From Hydrococcus rivularis NIES-593 (GTDB lineage: Bacteria > Cyanobacteriota > Cyanobacteriia > Cyanobacteriales > Microcystaceae): 58,272 bases of DNA. Each line of letters opens with the position of its first letter. Position 1 is the stretch's first letter. Positions 7,701 to 16,750 of this stretch are shown here, piece by piece. Under the pieces are notes generated by a model. That model ran no database searches and was not told where the DNA came from. It saw only the letters and a list, made by a program, of their open reading frames with translations. Made by a program: the position numbers and the translations under genes. Where the stretch lies: NCBI RefSeq assembly GCF_001904635.1, contig NZ_MRCB01000032.1, positions 1 through 58,272 on the forward strand, read 5' to 3'.

Positions 7701-9362
7701 TCACTGAGAAAAATCGAAAGAGTTGACGATAGATTGTACGGTGGATTCGTGGGTTTTATATTGCTCGACTTTTGCTTCATAAGTCAGAATGTATAATCGA
7801 TCGCTATTTAAAACTCCAATTTGCATTCTTTGCAAGGCATTTTTTTTATCCAATCCCGTATAAACTAATAAATAAGCTGGATGCGATCTCAACTGGATCT
7901 TTTGCTTTTCTATAATGTTGGAGTTGGGTAAATATTTTTGGATTTCTTCAGTAGCTCCTTGCATAACTTCATCGATTGAATAAGAATTAGTCAGTTCTCT
8001 AAGTTCGACAAGAACTTTGGGTTGAATCGATTCGGTCGAAGCGCGATCGCTAGGGGAAATTAATTCAGCTACGATTTGAGTAAATTCATTGGGTTCGTAT
8101 TGCTTAATCGTCCAGTCTTTTGGATATTTAAATTTAATTCCATAGTGGGAATACTCGGCTACTTCTCGATTGTCAAACTCAACACTCGAATGGCTATTCG
8201 AGTCAATTTGAGTGGGTCGTTCTAGGATTCTTTGTAGAACCCCGATCGCGCCTATACTGAGTGCGATCGCGCTCAACGCTCCTGCAATAATCCAAACCAG
8301 ATGTCTTTTAGATTTTCTGCCAAGTTTTCCTTTTTTTAAAGGTCGAAGAACCGATTGATTTGGATGGCTGTTTTGACGGTGGTTTGCCGCGAGTTTTAAA
8401 GTTTGCTCTCTTTCTAATTCATGAGAAGAATTTGGTAAAAGGTCGAGCCATTCTTGTATGGTTTGAGGTCGATTGGCTGGATAGATCTCCATCCCTTTGC
8501 AAATTGCCCGATCCAATTCGGCACTGATTTCTGGATTAATTGTCCGAGGATTGACTAAAATATCGGAGCGATGGTTAGCTAAATTAATGACTCGACTTTG
8601 TGCATCTTCAGGATTGGTTCCTGTCACGAGATAATATAAAGTTGCTGATAGTCCATAAACATCAGTATAAAACCCCGCTTTGTTTTCGCGTTCGTTGGGA
8701 TAAATTTGTTCGACAGGCGTATAACCTCCCGACATAAAAGCTGTCAGCGATCTTTCCACATTAGGATTGTATTCGCGAGCGATGCCAAAATCAATTAAAA
8801 CTGCCTCATCTCTATCGGCTCGAATGATAATATTTTTCGGCTTGATATCTCGATGCAGCAATCCTTGTTGGTGGACGGTAATTAATGCCGCGCCAATCTG
8901 TCTGATATAGCGCAAAGCTTCTTCAGGCGATAGGATCTTTTGTCTGACTATCGTTTCTAAATCTTGACCGGGAATGTAGTCCATGACAATGCAGGGCCAC
9001 CCTTCCTCTTCAATCAACTCAATGATGCAGACGATGTGAGGATGATGGCAACATTTTGCCAACCGAACGGCTTCGTTAAGAAAATCTTTACGGAATCGCT
9101 CGAAGCGATCGGGCGGGATATATTCTATGCTGAGGGTCTTGACAACTACGCGATCGCAACTTCTATTATCCTGCGCTAAATAAGTAATCCCAAAACCGCC
9201 ACTGCTCAATTTTTGAACGATCGTATATTTCCCATCTTCTAATTGTTTGCCAGGGGGCCAATAATTAATCGTTCGATCGAGATGGTAAGCATTCAATCTA
9301 CGATTCCTCGCTGTCTCGGTCGAGCGATAGTCATTGCTCTCGTTGAGATTGTTATTAGCCAT
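7701..9362 (-). CDS. Membrane-anchored Ser/Thr protein kinase with PsbP-like extracytoplasmic domain
   Basis: A 553-residue Hanks-type kinase. Glycine loop LSSGGFGITYLA (~53-64), ATP lysine in VVVKTL (~75), HRDIKPKN (~170), DFG (~191), then SGGYTPVEQIYP as activation/P+1 region. After a basic stretch, one membrane segment at ~355-376 places residues ~395-553 outside the cytoplasm; this part (YGIKFKYPKDWTIKQY ... SDRLYILTYEAKVEQY) resembles PsbP/Mog1-like lipobox-free sensor domains. ATG at 9362 preferred over GTG two codons earlier. It lies 65 bp upstream of the COP23-protease-protease genes on the same strand and may sense the same compartment they act in. Confidence 0.95.
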   Translation of the reverse strand: MANNNLNESNDYRSTETARNRRLNAYHLDRTINYWPPGKQLEDGKYTIVQKLSSGGFGITYLAQDNRSCDRVVVKTLSIEYIPPDRFERFRKDFLNEAVRLAKCCHHPHIVCIIELIEEEGWPCIVMDYIPGQDLETIVRQKILSPEEALRYIRQIGAALITVHQQGLLHRDIKPKNIIIRADRDEAVLIDFGIAREYNPNVERSLTAFMSGGYTPVEQIYPNERENKAGFYTDVYGLSATLYYLVTGTNPEDAQSRVINLANHRSDILVNPRTINPEISAELDRAICKGMEIYPANRPQTIQEWLDLLPNSSHELEREQTLKLAANHRQNSHPNQSVLRPLKKGKLGRKSKRHLVWIIAGALSAIALSIGAIGVLQRILERPTQIDSNSHSSVEFDNREVAEYSHYGIKFKYPKDWTIKQYEPNEFTQIVAELISPSDRASTESIQPKVLVELRELTNSYSIDEVMQGATEEIQKYLPNSNIIEKQKIQLRSHPAYLLVYTGLDKKNALQRMQIGVLNSDRLYILTYEAKVEQYKTHESTVQSIVNSFDFSQ

Positions 9363-9772
9363 CCTCACCTACGATTAATGACATAAAGAGCCGCTCTTGA
9401 AATCTCATTTTCTAGTCAGTATCCCCATCTTCTATTCGTTTACAAAAACTTAGGCTCTCAAGAATCCGATTCAATTTTATTACGGATTTTCTAAATCGGA
9501 CGGCTAATATCGCGATCGATCGCACCCAAAATTTTTCATGGCTATGCCGCAGAAACAATGGCAATGAGGAGCGCTTCAATCCTGGACTTGGAACCGAGCG
9601 CTTGTTCTCCTATTTTTTTGAGCCAATCAAACAAATATAAAAGAAGAATCGCTAAGGCTCAGTGTTGAGGATCTAGAGAATTTAACGATGACGGAAGACT
9701 GGCTCGATGCTATCGTCGATTAATGGGAGTAAGACATACCTTGCTCGTACAGAGTAATTTATGGAGACGGTA
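9363..9772. other. Divergent promoter region, kinase versus vWA
   Basis: About 410 bp between divergent genes. It contains HIP1-related sites near 9513-9525, a T-run near 9612 and an 11-codon frame at 9688-9723 (MTEDWLDAIVD) without a convincing ribosome site. I see no defined operator or RNA gene. Confidence 0.5.
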
Positions 9773-10378
9773 ATGTTAGACCAACGCGATTGTACGCTCA
9801 TTATTGACAAAAGCGGCAGCATGTCAATTAAAGACCAGCCAGGCGGCAGAAGTCGCTGGAGTTCGATGCAGGAGTCAACCCTGGCTTTGGCAAGCAAATG
9901 CGAAGAAGTCGATCCCGATGGCATTACCGTCTACACCTTTTCGGGAAGGTTTAAGCGCTACGACAACGTTACCTCTAGCAAAGTCCGACAAATTTTTCTC
10001 GAAAACGAACCCCTCGGCGGGACGGACTTGGCAGGGGTTCTGCAAGATGCCGTCAACGGTTACTTTCAGCGCAAAGCAGCCGGACAGACAAAACCGAATG
10101 GAGAAATTATTTTGGTCGTCACCGATGGGGAACCCGACGATCGCAAGGCAGTGATGCGCGTCATCATCGAAGCGTCGCGGCGTATGGAAAAAGATGAAGA
10201 ACTGGCGATTTCTTTCATTCAAATCGGCAATGATGCCGAAGCAACGCGCTTTCTCAAGGCGCTAGACGACGAAATGCAAACCGTCGGGGCAAAATTTGAT
10301 ATCGTCGATACGATAACTATCCAAGATATGGAAAATTACACCTTAACGGAAGTTTTGCTCAACGCGATCGCTGACTAA
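9773..10378 (+). CDS. von Willebrand factor A domain protein
   Basis: A 201-residue single-domain vWA protein. The metal-ion-dependent adhesion site is complete: DKSGSMS near the N-terminus (DxSxS), GGTDL in the middle (Thr) and VVTDGEPDD (Asp). Such proteins bind partner proteins through Mg2+; stand-alone cytoplasmic forms occur with TerY, with MoxR ATPases and with protein kinases. ATG at 9773 is chosen because GGAG lies eight bases upstream; the earlier ATG at 9761 has no such site. No signal peptide. First of three plus-strand genes that begin opposite the Ser/Thr kinase, so a functional link with the kinase is possible but not shown. Confidence 0.92.
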   Translation: MLDQRDCTLIIDKSGSMSIKDQPGGRSRWSSMQESTLALASKCEEVDPDGITVYTFSGRFKRYDNVTSSKVRQIFLENEPLGGTDLAGVLQDAVNGYFQRKAAGQTKPNGEIILVVTDGEPDDRKAVMRVIIEASRRMEKDEELAISFIQIGNDAEATRFLKALDDEMQTVGAKFDIVDTITIQDMENYTLTEVLLNAIAD

Positions 10379-10434
10379 TATCAGTAATCAGTCAATGAAA
10401 TCCCCTACGCTGTACTAGCCCAAGGGTAAGTATT

Positions 10435-10896
10435 ATGGACGAAATGGAGAAATTACTCGCCCAACTAAAAGCCGAGTACGAACAAAATCAGCCAGCATCG
10501 CCATCTTCGGAACCAACGCGATCGCAACCGCTTATCGATAATTTACTAGCACAGGTGAAGGCTGAATTGGAAGACCCGAAAAACCATTCCCCACAACCCC
10601 TACAATCGACTCCTCCAGCAACCGTTGCGTCCTCATCAGATAATAGGTTCTTACAAGACATTCAAGCTGAATATCGAGAAAAAGAGCGCTTGGAACGAGA
10701 ACGCCAACAGCAAGAACTCCTGGAACGGCGGCAGCGAAAACGACGGGCATTGAGGCAACAAGCGCAAGAGTGGTTAAAAAAACTCAATCCTCGTTCTGAA
10801 GAAGGAATGTGGTTTGAAGAATTTTCCCATGCTTACGACAATAAGCTAGAAGCGGCGATAGATTATCTAGAAGCGTTGCGAGAAAGCTATTTTTAG
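10435..10896 (+). CDS. Coiled-coil protein with three repeated short motifs
   Basis: A 153-residue protein not recognised as a named family. Three copies of a short motif occur in the disordered N-terminal half: LLAQLKAEY (residues ~7-15), NLLAQVKAEL (~37-46) and FLQDIQAEY (~72-80), separated by Pro/Ser-rich linkers. A highly charged helix follows (RERQQQELLERRQRKRRALR) and then a more conserved-looking C-terminal block (QEWLKKLNPRSEEGMWFEEFSHAYDNK). It lies 56 bp behind the vWA gene. The triplicated motif suggests a multivalent binding tail; this is inference. Confidence 0.8.
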   Translation: MDEMEKLLAQLKAEYEQNQPASPSSEPTRSQPLIDNLLAQVKAELEDPKNHSPQPLQSTPPATVASSSDNRFLQDIQAEYREKERLERERQQQELLERRQRKRRALRQQAQEWLKKLNPRSEEGMWFEEFSHAYDNKLEAAIDYLEALRESYF

Positions 10897-11081
10897 CGAT
10901 TAGGTTATAAATAGTTAAATTTTTGATGCATTGCGCGATCGCATTTCACCTCCAAATCGCTAAACCTCTGTAAAATTAGTTAGGCAGTGGCATTTCGCGA
11001 TCGGATCGTTCCCGATCTATGCTAATAACAGCCATTAAAAAACAAAATTTTATCGATCGTCCACTTTAATAGGAATTCCCT

Positions 11082-11858
11082 GTGGCACAAGCATCGCACT
11101 GGTGGAAACAAGTTCGCTATTCGATTGGCAACCCGTCATTCAATCGAGTCGAGAGACAACTGATTAAATTCCTCTGCAAAAAATCAATCCGAAAGGCAAT
11201 TGGTTGGTTTCTTGCCGCTTTGGGGGTTACCGCGATGCTGTTGTGGAACTGGAAACTGGTACTGGCAACGGTTGCTGGGGTAGGATTGATGTTGCTTGTC
11301 TATTTTATGCAGGGATGGAACTGGCAAGCCTACTGGTTCCATTGGCGACAGTTTTTTAGAGGATCTCAGGGAAAGTTGACTGTTGCGGTTGGAAGCGGCG
11401 GATTGGCTGCCTTGAGTACCTACATTGCCGCTTCTATTTGGGCAGACTCTGAGAACCGCTGGCTGGCAACGGGGACGATTTTACAGGGGTTTGGGACTGT
11501 CTTGACGCTTCTCCTTTTAATTTGGCACCTTATTAGCGATCGCGATCGGCGAGATGAGGGAAAATTCGAGCATCTCTTGCCAGATCTAACAGCGGCCGAT
11601 CCCCTCAAACGCTTGATAGCCGTGCGACAACTCTCCCATTTGGCTAGCCAACCTCGTTGGCGTCAAGTCTACCAGCCTCAGCTGGTCGAATATTTCTGTC
11701 TGATGCTCTCTAGGGAGCAAGAACCCGTCGTTCGAGAAGCCGTAATGAAAAGCCTTCAGAAATGGGGAGCGCAGTTGCCAAAAGAGCGCAGCAATCGCCC
11801 CGTAGCTATTGCGATCGACCTCCAAAGTTCTCCCAAACGAGTGTATCGAGAAATTTAA
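11082..11858 (+). CDS. Membrane protein with armadillo/HEAT-like C-terminal domain
   Basis: A 258-residue protein starting with GTG at 11082 behind a TAGGAATT ribosome site. Predicted membrane segments lie at ~40-57 (AIGWFLAALGVTAMLLW), ~60-77 (LVLATVAGVGLMLLVYFM), ~102-118 and ~128-150. The soluble remainder (~160-258) has short helical pairs (ADPLKRLIAVRQLSHLASQP, then REQEPVVREAVMKSLQKWG) resembling HEAT repeats. Its stop codon overlaps the stop of the convergent P450 gene (11855-11858). A conserved cyanobacterial type as far as I can tell; function unknown. Confidence 0.85.
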   Translation: MAQASHWWKQVRYSIGNPSFNRVERQLIKFLCKKSIRKAIGWFLAALGVTAMLLWNWKLVLATVAGVGLMLLVYFMQGWNWQAYWFHWRQFFRGSQGKLTVAVGSGGLAALSTYIAASIWADSENRWLATGTILQGFGTVLTLLLLIWHLISDRDRRDEGKFEHLLPDLTAADPLKRLIAVRQLSHLASQPRWRQVYQPQLVEYFCLMLSREQEPVVREAVMKSLQKWGAQLPKERSNRPVAIAIDLQSSPKRVYREI

Positions 11859-13234
11859 TTTATACTTGTTACGACCATTCGCAAGCTACCAGGTGCAGCA
11901 ATGGTTAAACCGCGACGAACTGGCTTCACGGGACGATTGCTAGTCAGTGCCAGTTGATAGTCAGATAAAATTGTCGCCAGTACCAATTTCATCTCCATCA
12001 TTGCCAATGCCATGCCGATGCAGCGACGATTGCCGCCGCCAAAGGGAAAATATTCAAAGGGAGAATATTGTCGCTCCAAAAAGCGCTCTGGCTTGAAATG
12101 CTTGGGTTCTGGGTATAAATCTTCGCGATGGTGGGTTAGATAAATACAGGGAGCCAGCATCGTACCCGCTTTAAACTGATAGCCCATGAGTTCTAGCGGG
12201 GCTTTTAAGATGCGAGGAAAGGCAGCTAAAGCAATGGGATAAATTCGCAGGGTTTCTTGGCAGACGGCAGTCAGATAGGGAAGTCGGACGATCTCGCTGG
12301 GATCGGCTTCTTCTGGGAGAGTGGCTAGCTCGGAGCGCAGCTTTTCTTGCACCTCTGGGAGATACTGAATCCAGTACAACGCCCAAGATAGTGCAGATGC
12401 AGTCGTCTCGTGTCCGGCAAACAAGAGCGTCATCAATTCATCGCGCAACTCTTGGTCTGTCATCGGCTTTCCTTCTTCATCGCGAGCCGACATCAGTAAG
12501 GTGAGAATATCTTCACCGTCTAAATTCCCCCGTTCTCGACGTTCCCGAATCTCATCGAACAAAAGGTGATCGACTCGTTCCTGTTGGCGTAAAAAGCGAC
12601 CCCACGGACTCCAGTTTCCCCAATCTTTTCGCAGCGCTGGAAAAAACATCGTGGTAGAACTGAGGGGAGAACTGATGGAATCGAGCATCGAACCGATAAG
12701 TTGCCTCAAGCGATCGCAACGCTCTCCTTGCTGCAAGCCAAAGACGGCTTGTAAAATGACTCTCAAGGTAATTTCTTGCATGTAGGAGCGAACTTGAAAG
12801 GATTTGCCTACTTGCCAAGATTCCGTTACTTGTCGGGTAATCTCGCAGATGAGATGACCGTATGCCCGCAAGCGATCGCCGTGAAAAGGTGGCATTAAAA
12901 GCTTTCGCTCCCGTTGGTGTCTCGCACCGTCGAGGGATAATAGCGAGTTTGCCCCTAGCAATAAGTAAATAAATCCTCCCCTCATCCGAGTATCAAATCG
13001 ATAGGGATCGCCTGTAAAAATCTCTTGGATTGCCTGGGGGTTGCTGACGTAGACGAAGGGATTTTTTTCGCTGCCGACAGTAAAGAAATCGCCATAGCGT
13101 TTTCCATAATTGTCCATGTAGTCTACGGGACGAAAAATCAGATTGAGCATCCGCAGTAGTTCAGGCGTTTTCGGACGAGGCGGTAAGGTCGCCAAATTTT
13201 CTGGCTCCGTTTGCTGAGACTTGGTTTTTAGCAT
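11855..13234 (-). CDS. Cytochrome P450 (CYP110-like)
   Basis: A 459-residue heme monooxygenase. The heme ligand is Cys405 in FGGGNRRCIG; the I-helix has AGHETTASALSWALY with the oxygen-activating Thr; the K-helix has ETLRIYP (ExxR) and is followed by the PERFLE meander. Length and the FEYFPFGGGNRRCIG block fit the CYP110 group common in cyanobacteria, which oxidises fatty acids and alkanes or terpenes. No membrane anchor, so soluble and dependent on ferredoxin partners encoded elsewhere. It is a single gene, convergent with the membrane-HEAT gene. Substrate unknown. Confidence 0.95.
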   Translation of the reverse strand: MLKTKSQQTEPENLATLPPRPKTPELLRMLNLIFRPVDYMDNYGKRYGDFFTVGSEKNPFVYVSNPQAIQEIFTGDPYRFDTRMRGGFIYLLLGANSLLSLDGARHQRERKLLMPPFHGDRLRAYGHLICEITRQVTESWQVGKSFQVRSYMQEITLRVILQAVFGLQQGERCDRLRQLIGSMLDSISSPLSSTTMFFPALRKDWGNWSPWGRFLRQQERVDHLLFDEIRERRERGNLDGEDILTLLMSARDEEGKPMTDQELRDELMTLLFAGHETTASALSWALYWIQYLPEVQEKLRSELATLPEEADPSEIVRLPYLTAVCQETLRIYPIALAAFPRILKAPLELMGYQFKAGTMLAPCIYLTHHREDLYPEPKHFKPERFLERQYSPFEYFPFGGGNRRCIGMALAMMEMKLVLATILSDYQLALTSNRPVKPVRRGLTIAAPGSLRMVVTSIN

Positions 13235-13821
13235 GGCTCTACATCAGTTCTGTCTGCCGTTTAGACTTTTTGTCCCACCGGAGAGTTCATTAAACAGTTC
13301 GCCGCGATCGCGATGCTTAACATGACGAAGTGCTTTTCGGGCTCGGACGTGAGGCGGCGGAGTACCTTGTACCTTGCACCTTCTATACTTTTGGGACAAC
13401 CTGTTAGCTTCTAGTTCCCAAAAAAAGTAGCCATCGAGTAAAGATGGCTAACCCCACGCTAATACAATTAATCCCAATGCTCTAAGCGCTATCTACAATC
13501 TTTTTTGGTGAAATTACGGAATTGAGAAGATTTTTTTTCTGTTCTGGCATAAAGTTTTGTAAAGGCGCTAAAAGGCGAGAAGAGAGAGGGTGGATGCATC
13601 GTTATTCCTTGCTGTATTCCGCTTTAGCGATAGAACGAGTAAAGGATTCTAGAGTTCCCCGAACTTGGCGCGATCGCCTGTATCGCAGGGCACGCGACCC
13701 TGGCGACGCTCAAAAGCGAGACTACGCTGGCAGATCGGATCGAGCGCGAGATTTTGCTTGATCGCCTGCCGAGTCTGACCATACCGAACCCGCCAACACC
13801 ATTATCTCGTCCCTGCTCTCT
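13235..13821. other. Non-coding region between opcA end and P450 start
   Basis: 587 bp. It holds the minus-strand terminator at 13419-13449, the P450 promoter area next to 13235-13320 and dispersed repeat words (TACCTTGTACCTTGCACCTT). Bases 13643-13810 are open in one plus-strand frame with normal-looking codons but no start codon or recognisable domain; treated as non-coding. Confidence 0.5.
13419..13449 (-). terminator. Intrinsic terminator downstream of opcA
   Basis: On the minus strand, AGCCATC and GATGGCT pair with a seven-base loop (13429-13449), followed by AC and a run of seven T (13419-13426). This is the first good terminator after opcA, 370 bp past its stop, and likely ends the fbp-tal-zwf-opcA transcript before the P450 gene. 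Confidence 0.7.
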
Positions 13822-15189
13822 CTAATCGGCTAACTTAATAATCTGAGCGGTAACGCTCATGCTTTCTTCGTAGAGTATGTCGCGACCCCAGCGATGAAAC
13901 TGCTGACTTAACAACGTTTCTGTCTTTTGATCCCATAGGGGCGTTACTTGCTGGATACGACAAGCTTGAGCGCCGCCGCCTGCTTCCATGCGCATGCATC
14001 CAGTCGTTCCCGAACACAGGACAGTGCAGCAATCGGCTTCTAGGTTGGTAGAGCTTAAGCGCAAGCTAATTAAGTCGCCCGCTACCTCTCCCGAATCGGC
14101 TAAAGGAATGCCAGCCAACTCGGCTTCGATAGAGTGGCAATCTTCGGAGAGCAAGCTAATCCGCCGGATGTCGTAGTCGCCGCCTTCTTTTCGGTAAGAA
14201 ACGGGTCGCCATTTCAAGCGACTGGCAATCCAGCCTAAGAACATGAGCGCCTGGGATGGGTTGCCTTTCTCGTAATCGATGGTAACGCGATCGATTTCTG
14301 AGAGCGCCTGACGGCGTTCTGGCGGATCGAAGGCTTCAGCCGTCAATTCCTGCCAAGCAGCAAGCCGTCCCCAGTTCAAGTCAGTCATGGGAATGCCTTT
14401 AGCGAGGAGTTCGCCAATCCGCAACAAGTTGGCCTCTGGTTCTTTAAAGGTGCTCGAATCGACGATAATCGTGTCGCACAGAGAAGACAGTCGCTTGAAT
14501 AGACCGTATTCGGGTTCGGGGCTGGCTTTCCACCAGAGGAATTTGGGCAGTCCGTTAATCGTCAGTTCGGACACGATGCCGCCAATTCGCTCTAAGGCAT
14601 CGGCAGTTCCCCGCAACATGATGTACTCGCAACAGATTAGCTTGTTATGAGTCCGTTTTTGAATCGGACAATAGGCGGAAACCTGAGCCGTTACCCCTTT
14701 GTCTTCCTCGGTAGTGGGGCACAGGGTAATGATACGACAAGGGTTAGAAGCCGCGATCGCGTCGGCAATGCCCGCTCCTTCCAAATCGGGAGAATACTGC
14801 TTTTCCATTCTCTGGGTGGCATCGTCAAGTTTGCCTTCGGCTTTGGCTTGTTGATATTCCTCTTGTAATTTCTTGAGAAATATTTCGTCTGATTTGCCCG
14901 TTGCCTCCAAGCCATAAGCTTTTTGAGCAGACTTGATTGCAGCAGTCGTTCGCGGTCCGGCAATCCCGTCAATCGGTCCGGTGTAGTACCCCAAAGAGGC
15001 TAGCATCTGCTGCGTCGGCGTGGGTTCGTATACCAACAAGCTAAATGTAGCCGCCCGCGTTGCGGCTATTCCTTCTTCGTTTTCGCCATAGAGTTTCCAG
15101 ATTTCTCGCAGTTCTGCCTCAATTTCATCGATTGAGACATCTTTGGGAGCTTGCAAGGAAACTAAAGGGGAGATTTCTGTGGTAGTCAT
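13822..15189 (-). CDS. opcA: Glucose-6-phosphate dehydrogenase assembly protein OpcA
   Basis: A 455-residue activator of G6PDH: in cyanobacteria it helps form the active tetramer of Zwf and links its activity to thioredoxin redox state. An N-terminal peptidoglycan_binding_1-like helical domain lies at ~55-110 (QQMLASLGYYTGPIDGIAGP), normal for cyanobacterial OpcA, followed by the OpcA core (NPCRIITLCP, LLRGTADALERIGGIVSELT, LPKFLWWKASPEPEYGLF, DSSTFKEPEANLLRIGELL). Cysteines in the core (SNPCRII, EYCxx-like LICCEYI, ADCCTVLCSG) could serve redox control. It lies 31 bp behind zwf, last gene of the operon. Confidence 0.96.
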   Translation of the reverse strand: MTTTEISPLVSLQAPKDVSIDEIEAELREIWKLYGENEEGIAATRAATFSLLVYEPTPTQQMLASLGYYTGPIDGIAGPRTTAAIKSAQKAYGLEATGKSDEIFLKKLQEEYQQAKAEGKLDDATQRMEKQYSPDLEGAGIADAIAASNPCRIITLCPTTEEDKGVTAQVSAYCPIQKRTHNKLICCEYIMLRGTADALERIGGIVSELTINGLPKFLWWKASPEPEYGLFKRLSSLCDTIIVDSSTFKEPEANLLRIGELLAKGIPMTDLNWGRLAAWQELTAEAFDPPERRQALSEIDRVTIDYEKGNPSQALMFLGWIASRLKWRPVSYRKEGGDYDIRRISLLSEDCHSIEAELAGIPLADSGEVAGDLISLRLSSTNLEADCCTVLCSGTTGCMRMEAGGGAQACRIQQVTPLWDQKTETLLSQQFHRWGRDILYEESMSVTAQIIKLAD

Positions 15190-15220
15190 TTGTCTTTAGT
15201 CCTCTGTCTTCTGTCCTTCA

Positions 15221-16750
15221 TTACAGTCTTCTCCAACGCCGACCGTCTCGGTTGATTAACAATTCGGCTTCTGGGGGTTCCCAGGTTCCCGCTTCGTATT
15301 GGGGAATGGTTGCAGGGTCGGCGGGTGCATCCCAAGCGGCTAAAGCGGGGGTAACGACTCGCCAAGCTTCTTCTACTTCGTCGGCGCGGGTAAAGAGGGT
15401 TTGATCGCCTAACATCGCATCTAGCAGCAGTCGATGATAAGCATCCGCTCCTGCCATGCCAAAGGACGATCCGTAATCGAAGTCCATTTCCACCGTTCGC
15501 GTCCGCAGTTCGGAACCGGGCATTTTCGCTTCAAAGCGCAGCGAAATCCCCTCGTTGGGCTGAATGCGCAGGCTTAATACGTTGGGGTTGGTTTGATGCG
15601 CTACGGACTGGAAGATGAGCAAGGGAACGTCCCGGAATTGAATGGCAATTTCGCTTACTTTTTTGGGCATGCGTTTGCCCGTGCGCAGATAGAAAGGAAC
15701 GCCTTGCCAGCGCCAGTTGTCGATGGTTAGTTTGAGAGCTACAAAGGTTGGGGTTGTCGAGTTAGGATTTACGCCGGGTTCTTCTCGATAGCCGCGAACG
15801 GGTTTGCCCTTCATCCAGCCTGCTTTGTACTGACCGCGAACTGCCGATCGCTCTAGGTTATGAATATCGGCTAGATGGGTAGTTTGCAGGACTTTGACTT
15901 TTTCGTTGCGAATGCTGTCGGCATTGAGGGCGTTGGGCGGTTCCATCGCTGTAAGGCTAAAGAGTTGGAGTAAGTGGTTTTGCACCATGTCCCTCAACGC
16001 GCCGGCGGTGTCGTAGTAACCCGCCCTGTCTTCTACGCCGACGGTTTCTGCTACCGTAATTTGTACGTGATCGACAAACTGTCGATTCCACAGCGGCTCA
16101 AAAATGGCGTTGGCAAATCGAAAGACTAGGAGATTTTGAACGGTTTCTTTGCCGAGGTAGTGGTCGATGCGATAGACTTGCTCTTCTTTGCAGACTTTTT
16201 GCACGACTCGGTTTAGCGTCTGTGCCGAACTCAAATCTTTCCCAAACGGCTTTTCAATGACGAGGCGAGTTTTGAGCGGCTCTCGAAGCATTCCTGCTGC
16301 ACCGAGTTGTTTGATCGCCGGGGCAAAGAAGTTGGGCGAGACGGACAAATAAAAGACGCGGTTGCCCCTAGTTCCTCGCCGTCCGTCGAGTTCTTCCAAC
16401 AGGGCTTTTAGCTTTTGATAGCTTTCTGGATCGTCCATATTGCCGGAGCAGTAGTACAATCCCTCGGCAAAGTCTTGCCATAAGGCTTCGTTGCCGATGC
16501 CATTGGAGAATTCTTCGATCCCCTGGCGCATCTGTTCTCGGAAATAATCATCGCTCCAATCTCGACGAGCAACGCCAACAACCGTCATTTCTGCCGGAAG
16601 CCTGCGTTCCCGTTTGAGTTGATATAAGGCGGGAATGAGCTTGCGCTGCGTTAGATCCCCGGAAGCTCCAAAGATAACTAAAATGAGAGGTTCTGGAGTT
16701 CTTTCTTGGCGCAGTCCGACGCGCAGGGGATTTTCTAGGAACGTTACCAT
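15221..16750 (-). CDS. zwf: Glucose-6-phosphate 1-dehydrogenase
   Basis: First enzyme of the oxidative pentose phosphate pathway: glucose 6-phosphate + NADP+ to 6-phosphogluconolactone + NADPH, the main dark NADPH source in cyanobacteria. 509 residues, the usual length. NADP-binding [11 protein letters not shown] at ~29-39, substrate/catalytic block [13 protein letters not shown] in the first half, and the C-terminal domain through [17 protein letters not shown] at 16750 abuts the stop codon of the upstream coiled-coil gene with no gap, so translation is probably coupled. Member of fbp-tal-X-zwf-opcA. Confidence 0.98.
   Translation of the reverse strand: MVTFLENPLRVGLRQERTPEPLILVIFGASGDLTQRKLIPALYQLKRERRLPAEMTVVGVARRDWSDDYFREQMRQGIEEFSNGIGNEALWQDFAEGLYYCSGNMDDPESYQKLKALLEELDGRRGTRGNRVFYLSVSPNFFAPAIKQLGAAGMLREPLKTRLVIEKPFGKDLSSAQTLNRVVQKVCKEEQVYRIDHYLGKETVQNLLVFRFANAIFEPLWNRQFVDHVQITVAETVGVEDRAGYYDTAGALRDMVQNHLLQLFSLTAMEPPNALNADSIRNEKVKVLQTTHLADIHNLERSAVRGQYKAGWMKGKPVRGYREEPGVNPNSTTPTFVALKLTIDNWRWQGVPFYLRTGKRMPKKVSEIAIQFRDVPLLIFQSVAHQTNPNVLSLRIQPNEGISLRFEAKMPGSELRTRTVEMDFDYGSSFGMAGADAYHRLLLDAMLGDQTLFTRADEVEEAWRVVTPALAAWDAPADPATIPQYEAGTWEPPEAELLINRDGRRWRRL

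Noticed and set aside
9688-9723. 11-codon frame MTEDWLDAIVD ahead of the vWA gene
   Set aside because: Too short and without a clear ribosome site; no evidence that it is a leader peptide.
13522-13761. Plus-strand frame of 79 residues between opcA and the P450 gene
   Set aside because: Basic, low-quality composition, no ribosome site, no recognisable domain; lies in the opcA 3' region.
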